From Microbispora corallina (GTDB taxonomy: Bacteria; Actinomycetota; Actinomycetes; Streptosporangiales; Streptosporangiaceae): a stretch of DNA of 64,000 nt. Both the position numbers and the translations under genes were made by a program. The stretch's first letter is position 1. Each line of letters opens with the position of its first letter. The notes below the pieces were generated by a model. It did no database searches and was not told the DNA's origin. It saw only the letters and a list, made by a program, of their open reading frames with translations. The stretch is taken from NCBI RefSeq assembly GCF_016863035.1, contig NZ_BOOC01000031.1:117631-181630 (forward strand), in the 5' to 3' direction. Shown here in pieces: positions 8,474 to 17,417 of this stretch.

Positions 8474-9337
8474 TCACTCGTTGAGTTCAGCCATTCGTGG
8501 TCCAACGCGCGTCGGGGTGGGTGTCGTCTGGGCCATGGAGGCGAGGAGGCGTAGTTTCTCATCGCTCTCGCTACCTTGATCGGCGTAGTAGAGGACCAGG
8601 AGCAGGTCGTCTACGGGGAGCTTGTCTCGGTGCAGGCGCAGCTCACCGACGACGAGATGGTTCACGGTGGTGGTGCCGCCGTCGAGGTTGCGGACGTCGT
8701 GGCGCGCCCAGAGAGTCCGGAACCGCTCGCTCGACAGGGCGAGCTCGCCCACCAGTTCCACGAAGCGCGGGTTGTCGATGTCGTCGCCGATGGACTTCCT
8801 GAAAGCGGCGATGAATCCTTCCGCGGAGCGCGTCCAGTCCTGCTGGAACGCCTGCTCCTCGGGATCGAGGAGCAGCGATCGAAGACGGTTGTACCCGGGC
8901 TTGAGGCGTGGAGAGAGCGCGACCGCGAGCCGGTTGGATGCGAGCACATCGAACGCGCGTCCTTCCACGAACGCGGGAACCTGCACGCTCGCGAGGAGCT
9001 GATGCAACCGTGCGGGCACGCGTTCAGGCTTCCGGCGCCGCTGCGGCCTCGGGCGCGGGGCGACCATGCCGAGGAGGTATTCCTGCTCGAACTCGTCAAG
9101 ATGCAGGACCCGCGCGAGCGATTCGAGGACCTGTGGCGAGGGGTTCTTGTCGCGGCCGCGTTCCAGCCGCAGGTAGTAGTCGGCGCTGATGCCCGCGAGC
9201 ATGGCGACTTCTTCCCGGCGAAGCCCGGGAACGCGGCGGCTCGCCCCTGCCGGAAGCCCGACCTGATCCGGAGTGACCAGCGCCCGCCGGGCGCGGAGGT
9301 AGCCGCCGAGCAGGTTGGAGCGGTTGTCGTCGCTCAT
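8474..9337 (-). CDS. XRE-family regulator with MmyB-like ligand domain
   Basis: A 287-residue protein with an N-terminal helix-turn-helix (VPGLRREEVAMLAGIS, residues about 35-52, followed by DYYLRLERGR). The C-terminal domain of about 170 residues is typical of MmyB/MLTR-type regulators, which bind a fatty-acid-like ligand in structures of relatives. It is divergent from an SDR gene, the usual arrangement for this family, and probably controls that gene. A TACGAT -10 box ends 7 bases before the ATG, so the message is probably leaderless. Its stop codon directly abuts the ATPase stop (TGATCA at 8471-8476). Confidence 0.9.
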   Translation of the reverse strand: MSDDNRSNLLGGYLRARRALVTPDQVGLPAGASRRVPGLRREEVAMLAGISADYYLRLERGRDKNPSPQVLESLARVLHLDEFEQEYLLGMVAPRPRPQRRRKPERVPARLHQLLASVQVPAFVEGRAFDVLASNRLAVALSPRLKPGYNRLRSLLLDPEEQAFQQDWTRSAEGFIAAFRKSIGDDIDNPRFVELVGELALSSERFRTLWARHDVRNLDGGTTTVNHLVVGELRLHRDKLPVDDLLLVLYYADQGSESDEKLRLLASMAQTTPTPTRVGPRMAELNE

Positions 9338-9344
9338 GCTCAGG

Positions 9345-9421
9345 ATCGTAGTTCAGTGCCGCCTCAGCTAAGGGGGCCCTGACAGGACCCCGGAAGACGG
9401 GGGTACTGCCTCCGGCCGGAG
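9345..9421. promoter_or_regulatory. XRE/SDR divergent control region
   Basis: TACGAT on the minus strand (9345-9350) is placed for a leaderless start at the XRE ATG. A perfect 12-bp palindrome CTCCGGCCGGAG (9410-9421) lies further upstream and is a candidate operator shared with the divergent SDR. The remaining gap to 9571 shows nothing else I recognise. Confidence 0.4.
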
Positions 9422-9571
9422 AACAGGTCGACGCTGAAGGTGTCGCCGCACTGGTGGACCGGTTAAGAGCTGCTGCGGTACGGCCACACGGTCCGAACAC
9501 CTGGTGACCCGAACGATCATCGACTGCGCCGACCGGCTTGTCGCTGTCGGCGCCCTGAGCAGGAGCAATCA

Positions 9572-10333
9572 ATGGACATCACCAACCGCACCGTCTTCAT
9601 CGCCGGCGCCACCTCGGGAATCGGCCTCGAGCTGGCTCGCCGCTTCGCCGCGGCCGGCAGCGTCGTCATCGTCGGCGGCCGGCGAACCGACCTGCTCGAC
9701 CAACGCGCGGCTGAGGGGTTCGCGACCGTTCCCATCGACGTGACCGACCGGGACAGCATCGACCGTGCCCGCGACACGATCCTGCGCGGCCACCCGAGCC
9801 TCGACACGATTATGACGATGTCCGGGGTCATGCTCCTCGAGGACCTGCGCGATCCCGCGCACTTCAGTGCCGCGGAGAAGACGATCGACACCAACCTCCT
9901 CGGCACCATCCGCGTCATCGACGCGTTCACCCCGCACCTGATCGGGCGCGGCACCGGCACCATCATCACGGTCACCTCGGGCATCGGTTTCCTGCCGTTC
10001 CCGGTCATGCCGACCTACGCCGCCTCGAAGGCGGGCGTGCACGCCTACTCCGAGGCGTTGCGCGCGCAACTGGACGGCACCGGCGTCGAGGTCTCCGAAC
10101 TCGTCCCCCCGGCGGTCGCCACCACTCCGGAGCAGGCACAGCGCAACCCCCGCGCGCTCAACCTGGCCGAGTTCTCCACCGAGGTCATGGACCTGCTCCG
10201 GACTGACCCCACTCCGCACGAGATCCTCGTCAAGGGCGTGCTGATGCACCGGTGGGCCGAGCGCGACGGCACCTACGACGAGCTGGTCGCCCAGCGGTCG
10301 CAGGCGCTCGCCATGCTCCCGAGCCGTCAGTGA
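9572..10333 (+). CDS. Short-chain dehydrogenase (DltE-like SDR)
   Basis: A 253-residue SDR with GATSGIG at residues 11-17, a serine-bearing ITVTSGIG strand, and the active-site YAASK at about 149-153. The LVPPAVATT segment after the active site and the short C-terminal helix match DltE-like/cyclic-alcohol SDRs. The usual NNAG is replaced by TMSG, a known tolerance in this subgroup. Start ATG 9572 has AGGAG at 9561-9565. The physiological substrate is unknown. Regulation by the divergent XRE/MmyB-type protein is inferred. Confidence 0.88.
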   Translation: MDITNRTVFIAGATSGIGLELARRFAAAGSVVIVGGRRTDLLDQRAAEGFATVPIDVTDRDSIDRARDTILRGHPSLDTIMTMSGVMLLEDLRDPAHFSAAEKTIDTNLLGTIRVIDAFTPHLIGRGTGTIITVTSGIGFLPFPVMPTYAASKAGVHAYSEALRAQLDGTGVEVSELVPPAVATTPEQAQRNPRALNLAEFSTEVMDLLRTDPTPHEILVKGVLMHRWAERDGTYDELVAQRSQALAMLPSRQ

Positions 10334-10373
10334 GCACGACGGCCGCTCAGGGCGTCCCGATCACCAGATCCAG

Positions 10374-10402
10374 TTGACCGTTAAGGACTTAATGGTTAAG
10401 TT
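10374..10402 (+). promoter_or_regulatory. MarR promoter with three-half-site operator, leaderless start
   Basis: TTGACC (10374-10379), a 17-bp spacer, then TAAGTT (10397-10402). The MarR ATG follows 7 bases later, so transcription should start at or next to the A of ATG. The spacer is filled by TTAAG-GA-CTTAA-TGG-TTAAG (10381-10400), two overlapping palindromes sharing the middle half-site. This is a good autoregulatory MarR operator. Confidence 0.7.
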
Positions 10403-10409
10403 GTGAAGT

Positions 10410-10856
10410 ATGGACGCACCCGGCACTGCTTCTACCGGCCCTCTGGACAGACTCAAGGTGATCAATTGGGCCCAGATGCAGGCAGGGCAGGAGTGGATCC
10501 GCTCCCGGGGACTCAGCGTGCAGCAGGCATTCGTGCTGGACTACCTCGCTGACCACCCCGGGGCCATCCAGCGCGACATCGCGGAGGCGACACGGACGAC
10601 GCCCGCGAATGTCTCCGGGGTCCTGCGCGGCCTGGAAGCACGGGGTCTCGTCGAGCGGCGCTTCGAGGACGGTGACGTGCGCAGTAAGCGGGTCTTTGCC
10701 ACCGACGCCGGGATCGACCTCATCTCCGGACACGAGGAGGCGATGCGGGCCGTGGACGAGTCGATCCTCGCTCCCCTGACCGTGCAGGAGCGGGCCACTC
10801 TGCAGGCGCTGCTCGACAAGATCACCGCCGTGCTGCCCGGCCTCGGCGAGTCCTGA
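10410..10856 (+). CDS. MarR-family regulator
   Basis: A 148-residue winged-helix protein: IQRDIAEATRTTPANVSGVLRGLEARGLVE (residues about 51-80, shown here as IQRDIAEATR and GVLRGLEARGLVE) is the recognition helix region, and the DVRSKRV wing follows. Helices at both ends form the usual dimer interface. No ribosome-binding site is present, in keeping with the leaderless promoter. It lies 110 bases upstream of a methyltransferase gene on the same strand, which it may control together with itself. Confidence 0.9.
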   Translation: MDAPGTASTGPLDRLKVINWAQMQAGQEWIRSRGLSVQQAFVLDYLADHPGAIQRDIAEATRTTPANVSGVLRGLEARGLVERRFEDGDVRSKRVFATDAGIDLISGHEEAMRAVDESILAPLTVQERATLQALLDKITAVLPGLGES

Positions 10857-10966
10857 GTCCCACGCCGCCAGAACCAACACCGGGTCACCCGACGTGTCGG
10901 CAAGGAGCCGGCGCGCGCTCGAACCTGCCCGGGGCCAGCGCGTGGACCAAGGAAAGGAGCGTCGTC

Positions 10967-11794
10967 ATGACGACGCAGGCAGAACAGACACTGACCATGA
11001 TTCGAGAGGTGTGCGCCCTGGGACGCGTCGAGTTCGATCGCCCGCACACCGCCGAGGGCGACCCCGCCGCCGGGCGGGCGCTCGTCCAGGGACTGCACGC
11101 CATCGACGAGGGCGGCGAGCCCAGCGACATCTCCCTGTCCCTGGGCCTGCTGGCACCGCGCGCCCCGTACTTCGACCAGCTCGTGCTGGATGCCCTCGCG
11201 GCCGGAACCCGCCAGATCGTCAACCTCGGCGCCGGCTACGACGACCGCGCCCTGCGGTTCAGGCACCCGGGCGTGCAGTTCTTCGACCTGGATCTGCCGG
11301 AGGTCGTCGCCGACAAGGCTCTCCGCCTCCAGGCACTGGACACCGACATCACCCACGTCACGTTGGCCGCGGTGGACTTCGCAACCGACGACGTCGCCGC
11401 CGTCCTGGCCCGCGCCGGGCACGACGCCCGGCAGCCGACCCTCTTCATCAGCGAACACCTCGCCCTCTTCCTGCAGCCGAGCGATGTGGAACGTCTCCTG
11501 GCCGGCGTCTCCACCTGCGCCGCGAAGGGAAGCACCCTGGCCCTCACCGCAGAGGTGCACCCCGCCGGCCTCACCTCCGCCCTCGTCGTCTCGACGGTGG
11601 CGGAGGTGATGTTCGCCGGAGCCGTCCTCCTGCAGACCATCAAGACCCGCGACGCCTGGCTGGGCCTGTTCAAGAAGCACGGCTGGCAGGTCGAGAACGC
11701 CACCGAGGTGACGGCCGTCAACCACTTCGAACTCCCCATGGCCGACAAGTCCGTCCAGATTCAGACGCAGTTCCTCACCGCAACGACCGTCTGA
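10967..11794 (+). CDS. SAM-dependent methyltransferase, LCM/TcmP family
   Basis: A 275-residue class I methyltransferase of the leucine carboxyl methyltransferase-like (PPM1/TcmP) family. The SAM-binding motif VNLGAGYDDRALRF is at residues about 84-97, followed by the acidic FDLDLPEV strand and the FISEHLALFL motif IV region. Members of this family carboxyl- or O-methylate small natural products, but the substrate here is open. Start ATG 10967 has an AAGGAAAGGAG-type site at about 10949-10959. It follows the MarR gene and is probably co-regulated with it. Confidence 0.85.
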   Translation: MTTQAEQTLTMIREVCALGRVEFDRPHTAEGDPAAGRALVQGLHAIDEGGEPSDISLSLGLLAPRAPYFDQLVLDALAAGTRQIVNLGAGYDDRALRFRHPGVQFFDLDLPEVVADKALRLQALDTDITHVTLAAVDFATDDVAAVLARAGHDARQPTLFISEHLALFLQPSDVERLLAGVSTCAAKGSTLALTAEVHPAGLTSALVVSTVAEVMFAGAVLLQTIKTRDAWLGLFKKHGWQVENATEVTAVNHFELPMADKSVQIQTQFLTATTV

Positions 11795-11926
11795 CACAGA
11801 CCGGCCCCCATGTCAGGGTCGCGTCCGGCTGGGTTCCGTGAGAACCGGCGCAGCGGGCGGGTCAGCTCCCTGAGCTCACGCGTGACGGGACGCTACCGGC
11901 TTCGTCATCCGGCACGGCGCAGGGTA

Positions 11927-11951
11927 CGGCCCGGCCGCCGTGGCCGGGCCG
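11927..11951 (-). terminator. Terminator hairpin of the GH2 gene
   Basis: CGGCCCGGCC (11927-11936) and its exact complement (11942-11951) around a 5-base loop, 13 bases past the glycosidase stop. It may also stop transcripts coming from the methyltransferase side. Confidence 0.65.
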
Positions 11952-11963
11952 CCCCAGGTGATC

Positions 11964-14663
11964 TCAGGCCGGGACCAACTGCCATTGCTGGTTGGCGCCG
12001 CCGTTGGCGGTCCACTGCACGACCTGGGCGCCGTCGGAGGTCGACGCGCCATACACGTCCGCCAACAGCCCGCTGCTGTAGCTGACGATCGTGTAATAGC
12101 CGTCGCCGGTGGACCGCAGGTACCACAGCTGGTTGGTGCCGCCGTTGGCGGTCCACTGCTGCAGTTGCAGCCCTTGGGTCGTACTGCCGCCGTTGACGTC
12201 GAGGACCTTGCCGGTGGGCACGTAGCGCAGGGTGTAGGCACCGCCCTGACCGCTGGTGACGGTCCACGCGGCGGAGCCGGTCTGCTGCACGGCCTTGGCG
12301 CCGTCGGCGGACGAGTTACCGGCCACGGCCAGCGGTTTGCCGCTGTTGCGGTTGACGATACGGTAGGTCGCCCCCGACACCGGGCCGCCAGAACCGGACG
12401 CGAGGGTGAAGTACTCGACCGCGTCGGTGAACGTCGTGGCACCCGACTTGGTGGTCGTCAGTACCAGGTACACCCGTGAGCCGCTCGCCGGGGTGGTGAA
12501 GGTGACGGGCTGGGTGACCCGCGAACCGAGGGGGATGTTCAGTGTGGTCTGTCCCGACGCGATCACGGTGCCGTCGGGCCGGTCGAGCCGTGCCGACCAG
12601 GAGAAGCCGACGGAGGCGCCGCGCAGGTCGTCGTTGAAGACGGTGATGTTGCGGGTCACGGAGGTGTTGGGGGCGTAGGTGTTCACAGCCTGCGGCAGCG
12701 GGAAGGTGCCGTTGGCGTCGGAGACCCCGGACGCCGACCAGTAGGGCAGGTCGATCGCCGTGACCGGGTTGAACGCGGCTTGGACGCGCTGGATCTCAGG
12801 GTTGCTCCAGGGATCGGGCAGGTTGTCCGCACCGTAGACCGGATGGCCGCCCTCCTCCGGCACGAAGTCCGTGGAACGCACCCCGGGCACGAAACCGGCC
12901 CACGCGGACAACAGCGTGTACGGGCGCAGGTCGGCGGCATCCTTGCCACGCTTGGCGGCCGTCGCCGTGGCGAACCACATGAAGCCCTGCTTGGTGTTGC
13001 ACTTGTTCCAGACGTACTCGCCCTCACCGTCGGGTCGGCTGGTCACGGGAGCCAACCGCTCCCCGTACTGCCCGACGCCGTCGAGGTAGTGCGCGAAGAC
13101 CGCGAAGTTGCCGTACCTCATGTTCGGATACCGGCTGGGTGCGTCGGCACCGGGCGCGGCGTCGAGGCTGACCGGGCGGGTGCCGTCGTCGCCGTTCATC
13201 GCCGCGTAGAGATCCTGCTCGAACTGCTCGGAGTCGTTGCCGAAGGTCGGTTCGTTGGCCTGGCTCCAGCGGATGACGGCGGGATGGTTGCGGTCCCGCA
13301 CGGTGAGCGCGCGGGCGTGAGCCACCATGGTGTCGTGCCCCGCGACGAAGTCCTGCGCGCTGCCGCGGATGCCCGTCTCGTCGATGATCATCAGGCCCAT
13401 CTCGTCGGCCACGTCGAGCATGTACGGGCTGGCCGGCTCCTGGTGGATGCGCACCACGTTGTAGTTGAGCCGCTGGTAGTTGTCCACGGCCTGCGGCCAG
13501 CCGCCGTTGCCCGTCGACGGCGGGAGGAAGCCGGGCAGCGTGTCGTAGGCGTCGCCCTTGCCTCCGTTGTCGACCCGGTCGTAGTCCGCGCCCTGCAGGT
13601 TGTCACCGCGGAAGTTCACCCGGACGCCGTTGATGTAGTAGTACTCGCCGTTCTGGGTGGTCTCCCGGAACCCGAACCGGTACGTCGCGTCACTTGTCCG
13701 GCCGTCGTCGGTCGTCGCGCGAACCTTCAGCCGGTGGAGCTGGGCTCGATACCCCGACCGGTAGGGGACGTTCGGCCACCAGTAGGAGGTGCTGCCGAGG
13801 TTCCACGCGACGGAATCGACCGTGACCTTGGCGGTCGACCGCGCCCCCACGGTCACGGTACGGGACGGCAACGCGGGGTAACCGAACGTCCCGCCGCCGT
13901 CCGACGACAGCTCGCCGGTCACCGTCACCGATCGGGCGCTGCCGGAGGCGTTGGTCACCCATACGTCGTAGCCGAGGGTCTGATTCGCCACCGACGTGCG
14001 GATGAACGTGTCACTGACGTACACGGCCGGATACACCCGCAGGAACGCGGAGCGGAAAATGCCCTGCGGAACCGCCTCGGACCAGTCGGCGGCCACGGGC
14101 ACGATGTACTTGCCGTTCGCCGGGTTCTTCAGCGCGCCGCGGCCCTTCACGTCAACGGTGATCGTATGAGTGGTGCCCGGGGCGGCGTAGGCGCTGATGT
14201 CGAACTTCGACGGGGTGAAGGCCGTGGTCTGCGTCGCGACCACCCGGCCGTCCACCGACAAGGTCGCCTGGTGGTTCACGGCGCCGAACTCGATCCACGT
14301 CGACTGCGGCTGTCCCGAGTCCGGCACCGTCACCGTACGTGAGTACACCGCCTGGGACACATCGGTGAAACCCTGCTTGTACCAGCCGCCTCCGGGTACC
14401 TTGATCGACGTCGTCGACCGGCCCGCCGGCGTGAAGCTCCACGTCCCGGCGAGATCGACCGAGGCGATCGCGGCATTGCCCGCGGTGACGCCGTCGATGT
14501 CCCCAGCGGCGGCGGCAACTGCCGCGGTGGACGCCGACGGCGCGGACCGCTGTGCGGCCACAGCCGGTTGAGCTCCGATCATCGCGACCAGCAAGGACGC
14601 CACCACAGTCGTCCAGTTGCTCAACCGCCGTCGGGCGCGACGAGGAAGATCGCTCCGATTCAC
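11964..14663 (-). CDS. Secreted GH2-family glycosidase with C-terminal ricin-type lectin domain
   Basis: About 899 residues. I choose the GTG at 14663 because AAAGGA stands 6 bases upstream and the product then begins with an ideal signal peptide (basic start, hydrophobic VVASLLVAMIG, cleavage after AVAA). Domains in order: sugar-binding jelly roll (about 50-200), immunoglobulin-like domain, and a TIM barrel in which RWSQANEPTFGND carries the catalytic acid/base Glu. A second beta-sandwich and a beta-trefoil RICIN domain follow, with QxW-type repeats (NQLWYL, NQQWQL) at the C-terminus. An exo-acting beta-galactosidase/glucuronidase-type enzyme on plant or microbial polysaccharide is likely; the exact sugar is not readable. 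Confidence 0.88.
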   Translation of the reverse strand: MNRSDLPRRARRRLSNWTTVVASLLVAMIGAQPAVAAQRSAPSASTAAVAAAAGDIDGVTAGNAAIASVDLAGTWSFTPAGRSTTSIKVPGGGWYKQGFTDVSQAVYSRTVTVPDSGQPQSTWIEFGAVNHQATLSVDGRVVATQTTAFTPSKFDISAYAAPGTTHTITVDVKGRGALKNPANGKYIVPVAADWSEAVPQGIFRSAFLRVYPAVYVSDTFIRTSVANQTLGYDVWVTNASGSARSVTVTGELSSDGGGTFGYPALPSRTVTVGARSTAKVTVDSVAWNLGSTSYWWPNVPYRSGYRAQLHRLKVRATTDDGRTSDATYRFGFRETTQNGEYYYINGVRVNFRGDNLQGADYDRVDNGGKGDAYDTLPGFLPPSTGNGGWPQAVDNYQRLNYNVVRIHQEPASPYMLDVADEMGLMIIDETGIRGSAQDFVAGHDTMVAHARALTVRDRNHPAVIRWSQANEPTFGNDSEQFEQDLYAAMNGDDGTRPVSLDAAPGADAPSRYPNMRYGNFAVFAHYLDGVGQYGERLAPVTSRPDGEGEYVWNKCNTKQGFMWFATATAAKRGKDAADLRPYTLLSAWAGFVPGVRSTDFVPEEGGHPVYGADNLPDPWSNPEIQRVQAAFNPVTAIDLPYWSASGVSDANGTFPLPQAVNTYAPNTSVTRNITVFNDDLRGASVGFSWSARLDRPDGTVIASGQTTLNIPLGSRVTQPVTFTTPASGSRVYLVLTTTKSGATTFTDAVEYFTLASGSGGPVSGATYRIVNRNSGKPLAVAGNSSADGAKAVQQTGSAAWTVTSGQGGAYTLRYVPTGKVLDVNGGSTTQGLQLQQWTANGGTNQLWYLRSTGDGYYTIVSYSSGLLADVYGASTSDGAQVVQWTANGGANQQWQLVPA

Positions 14664-15210
14664 GCGTAATCCTTTCGAGTGCATCCCTTGTGCGATGTGC
14701 GTCTCATCCGGCCGCCGGCTGTCCAGGCCGTTGCCGTTCGTCCGCGCGAACCGAGGGCTTGATCGGGGCACGCTGTCTCCGAGTAAGGGGTGTGTCGTAT
14801 CGGTTCGACGGCATGGACGGACATCACACGTAAGCCCCGGATGCCCTCCTGTCAAGGCTCACGGTTCAGTGGAGATGGGATCACTTCGGCCATGCGGTGC
14901 CACCACAGCCGATTCACCTTAAGTAAGTCGAACGGATGCAACTTTCAGAGCACATCGGATGCCTCGTACCTGGGGTGTGTCAGCGGTTCACGAGACCGGG
15001 AACCGAAGCGCATGCGGCAGGAACATCCCGACGGAGTCGGACCTCTCTAGCGACTCGATTCGATGCCCGGCGCTGGTGCGGCCGGCGTTCGGGCGATCGT
15101 CTCCCCGGCTGTCGCGTCGACCCGCTCCAGCAGCATCTGGCGGGGGCAGCAGTGCTCGCCTCAGCTCGCGCCGCTCCAGCAGTAGCGGCACTGCGGCCCC
15201 CTTTCGGTTC
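14664..15210. other. Intergenic region upstream of the GH2 gene
   Basis: About 550 bases without a convincing gene. It must hold the glycosidase promoter, read leftward. The most AT-rich spot is around 14915-14945 (CCTTAAGTAAG, then GCAACTTTCAGAG). I see no clear sugar-regulator palindrome. A short GGATGC direct repeat (about 14933 and 14957) is the only other structure. Confidence 0.4.
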
Positions 15211-15249
15211 CTGGGGCAGGGGGCGGCGGTTTTCCGTCCCCTGCCCCAG
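15211..15249 (-). terminator. Terminator of the NmrA-like gene
   Basis: CTGGGGCAGGGG (15211-15222) pairs perfectly with 15238-15249. A further CGG/CCG pair inside the loop lengthens the stem. It lies 5 bases past the stop of the minus-strand gene. Confidence 0.7.
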
Positions 15250-15253
15250 CCGG

Positions 15254-16096
15254 TCAGCCGCCGAAGTCGGCCTTGTGATCGTTGGTCCACTGGGCGTAGG
15301 TGCGCGCCGGATGCCCGGTGATCTGCTCGATGACGTCGTTGACCGGCGCCGGCTTCCCGACCGCCCTCGCCATGAGACCGAACAGCGCCGCCAGGAACTC
15401 GGCGTCCATGAACTGGCTCATCTGCGCCAGTACGGGCTCGGGGTCGAGGTCCTCGACGGTCAGCGTCCGTCCCAGCGTTTCGCCCAGGATGCGTACCTGC
15501 TGTGCCTGAGTCAGCGACTCGGGGCCGGTCAGGTCATAGGCCCGGCCCGCGTGCCCGCCGCCGGTGAGGATCCGCGCGGCCACCTCGGCGACGTCCCGCT
15601 CGTGCACGGCGCTGAAGGCGGCTTTGGTGTACGGCGCGCGGATCACATCGCCGCCCTGCAGTTGCATCGCGAACGTCAACGAGTTGATGGCGGGGAACAT
15701 CAACCGCAGGAACGTCCACTCGATCCCGGACGCCTCGATGGCCCGCTCGACGTCACGGTGATACTGGGCGATCACGTCAGGCTGCCGCTCGGCCCCGCCG
15801 TCGACGGCCCCCGACGACAGGAACACCACCCGCCGCACCCCGGCCTCGCACGCGGCCTCCAGGAGCGGAGCGACATCCATTCCATACTGGAGGACCAGGA
15901 AGGCGGCCTCGACATCCTGCACCACCGTCGGCAGCGTCTCGGGCTTGGTCAGATCACCCTGGACGACCTCGACGCCCTCGGGCAGCCCGGCCTTCTCCGG
16001 AGACCGGGTCAGCGCACGCACCGGCGCCCCAGCGGAGACAAGCTCCTCAACCGCCTGACGTCCGAAGTGAGCCGTGGCGCCAACGACCAGATACAT
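15254..16096 (-). CDS. NmrA-like NAD(P)-binding protein
   Basis: A 280-residue atypical SDR. Start ATG 16096 is chosen because AAAGGA is 8 bases upstream and MYLVVGATAHFG then opens the Rossmann fold (the usual GxxGxxG degenerated to GATAHFG). The C-terminal pattern LTGPESLTQAQQ and TYAQWTNDHKADF is typical of NmrA/HSCARG-like proteins such as NAD(P)H:quinone-oxidoreductase-like and isoflavone-reductase-like members, some of which act as redox sensors instead of enzymes. It is the second gene after the epoxide hydrolase on the minus strand with a gap of 70 bases, possibly one transcription unit. Confidence 0.85.
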   Translation of the reverse strand: MYLVVGATAHFGRQAVEELVSAGAPVRALTRSPEKAGLPEGVEVVQGDLTKPETLPTVVQDVEAAFLVLQYGMDVAPLLEAACEAGVRRVVFLSSGAVDGGAERQPDVIAQYHRDVERAIEASGIEWTFLRLMFPAINSLTFAMQLQGGDVIRAPYTKAAFSAVHERDVAEVAARILTGGGHAGRAYDLTGPESLTQAQQVRILGETLGRTLTVEDLDPEPVLAQMSQFMDAEFLAALFGLMARAVGKPAPVNDVIEQITGHPARTYAQWTNDHKADFGG

Positions 16097-16166
16097 GAAG
16101 GGTTTCCTTTCATTCGATGACATGCGTGACAGGGAAATTTCGTGGTTCAGGATGCTGCTTCCGGTG

Positions 16167-17360
16167 TCAGCGGACCTTGCGGAAGAACTGCCGGATGTCG
16201 CCGACCAGCAGGTCCGGGGCGTCGTGGGCGGCGAAGTGGCTGCCGCTGTCATAGACGTTCCAGGAGACGATGTTCTTGTGGTCGCGCTCGGCGAACGTGC
16301 GGATCGACTGGTAGTCCCAGGCGAAGTTCGCCAGGCCGAGGGGGACGGTGGTCGGTTCCGGCACGGTGGTGCCCCGGCCGTTCGACTTCTGTTGCACGGG
16401 TGCCGCCGCCGCGTCCTCGTAGTAGAACCGGGCCGATGAGGCGGCCGTGTTGGTCAGCCAGTAGATCATCACGTTGGTGAGCACGAAATCGGGATCGAGC
16501 GACCCGCCGAGCAACTGTGCGCTCCAGCCCAGCTGGCCGGCCGGGGAGTCCGCCAAGGCGTGGGCCAGGTTCTGCGGCTCGGTGGACTGGAGCTTGTCGT
16601 ATGCCCCGCGGTTCTGGGTGAACCACTCGGCGAACCGGAGCTTGCCGAGCTCCTCCTCGGAGAGGCCGGCCAGCTCGGCGGGGTCCCCGGACGGGAACGA
16701 GAAGACCTGCGTGACGTGCACGCCGCAGACGTGGTCGGGGTCGACCCGGCCCACCTCGGGTGAGATCAGCGATCCGCCGTCGTTGCCGGCCGCGCCGTAC
16801 CGGTCGTAGCCGAGCCGGCGCATCAGCTCCGCCCAGGCGCGGGCGACCCGGTAGCGGTTCCAGCCCGGCTCCCGGGTCGGGCCGGAGAAGCCGAAGCCCG
16901 GCACCGACGGGATGACCAGATGGAAGGCGTCCGCCGGGTCGCCACCGTGGGCGCGGGGGTCGGTGAGCGGGCCGATCACGTCCAGCCACTCGACCACGGT
17001 CGTCGGCCAACCGTGGGTCAGGATCAGCGGCGTCGCATCCGGCTCCGGTGACCGGACGTGCAGGAAGTGGACGCTCTGGCCGTCGATCTCGGTGGTGAAC
17101 TGCGGGTACGCGTTGAGCTTCGCCTCCCAGGCCCGCCAGTCGTATCCGGTGCGCCACCGTTCGACCAGCCCCTTGACGTAGCCCACCGGAACGCCGTACT
17201 CCCACCCGGGCGGCACGGGCCCGGCCGGTGCCGCCGAAACGTCCAGGGACAGCTCCTCCGCCCACCGGGTCCGGGCCAGCCGCTGCTGGAGGTCGTCAAG
17301 ATCGGACTGGGGGACGTCGATCCGGAACGGAGTGATGGCGTTGTCGTTCGTCATGGTCAT
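16167..17360 (-). CDS. Epoxide hydrolase, alpha/beta-hydrolase fold with EHN domain
   Basis: About 397 residues with the N-terminal EHN domain ([16 protein letters not shown] onward). The alpha/beta core follows: oxyanion motif HGWP at about residues 117-120, the nucleophile Asp in AGNDGGS, and the catalytic His in [10 protein letters not shown] near the end. This matches the microsomal/juvenile-hormone-type epoxide hydrolase branch that is frequent in actinomycetes. In-frame ATGs exist at 17375, 17360 and 17354; 17375 overlaps the operator-like repeat, so 17360 is preferred. No clear ribosome-binding site is seen. It is divergent from a WYL-type regulator. Confidence 0.85.
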   Translation of the reverse strand: MTMTNDNAITPFRIDVPQSDLDDLQQRLARTRWAEELSLDVSAAPAGPVPPGWEYGVPVGYVKGLVERWRTGYDWRAWEAKLNAYPQFTTEIDGQSVHFLHVRSPEPDATPLILTHGWPTTVVEWLDVIGPLTDPRAHGGDPADAFHLVIPSVPGFGFSGPTREPGWNRYRVARAWAELMRRLGYDRYGAAGNDGGSLISPEVGRVDPDHVCGVHVTQVFSFPSGDPAELAGLSEEELGKLRFAEWFTQNRGAYDKLQSTEPQNLAHALADSPAGQLGWSAQLLGGSLDPDFVLTNVMIYWLTNTAASSARFYYEDAAAAPVQQKSNGRGTTVPEPTTVPLGLANFAWDYQSIRTFAERDHKNIVSWNVYDSGSHFAAHDAPDLLVGDIRQFFRKVR

Positions 17361-17374
17361 CACGGTAGAGAGCA

Positions 17375-17397
17375 ATTAGGTAAGGCCCGTTCCTAAT
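17375..17397. promoter_or_regulatory. Inverted repeat between epoxide hydrolase and WYL regulator
   Basis: ATTAGG and CCTAAT (17375-17380 and 17392-17397) with 11 bases between, centred in the divergent gap. A likely binding site for the regulator encoded next door. Confidence 0.5.
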
Positions 17398-17417
17398 GGC
17401 CTGGCAGACTTCAGGGA

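Noticed and set aside
12780..14342. A 520-codon plus-strand open frame opposite the GH2 gene
   Set aside because: No recognisable domain; it lies antisense to a gene with signal peptide, catalytic motif and lectin repeats.
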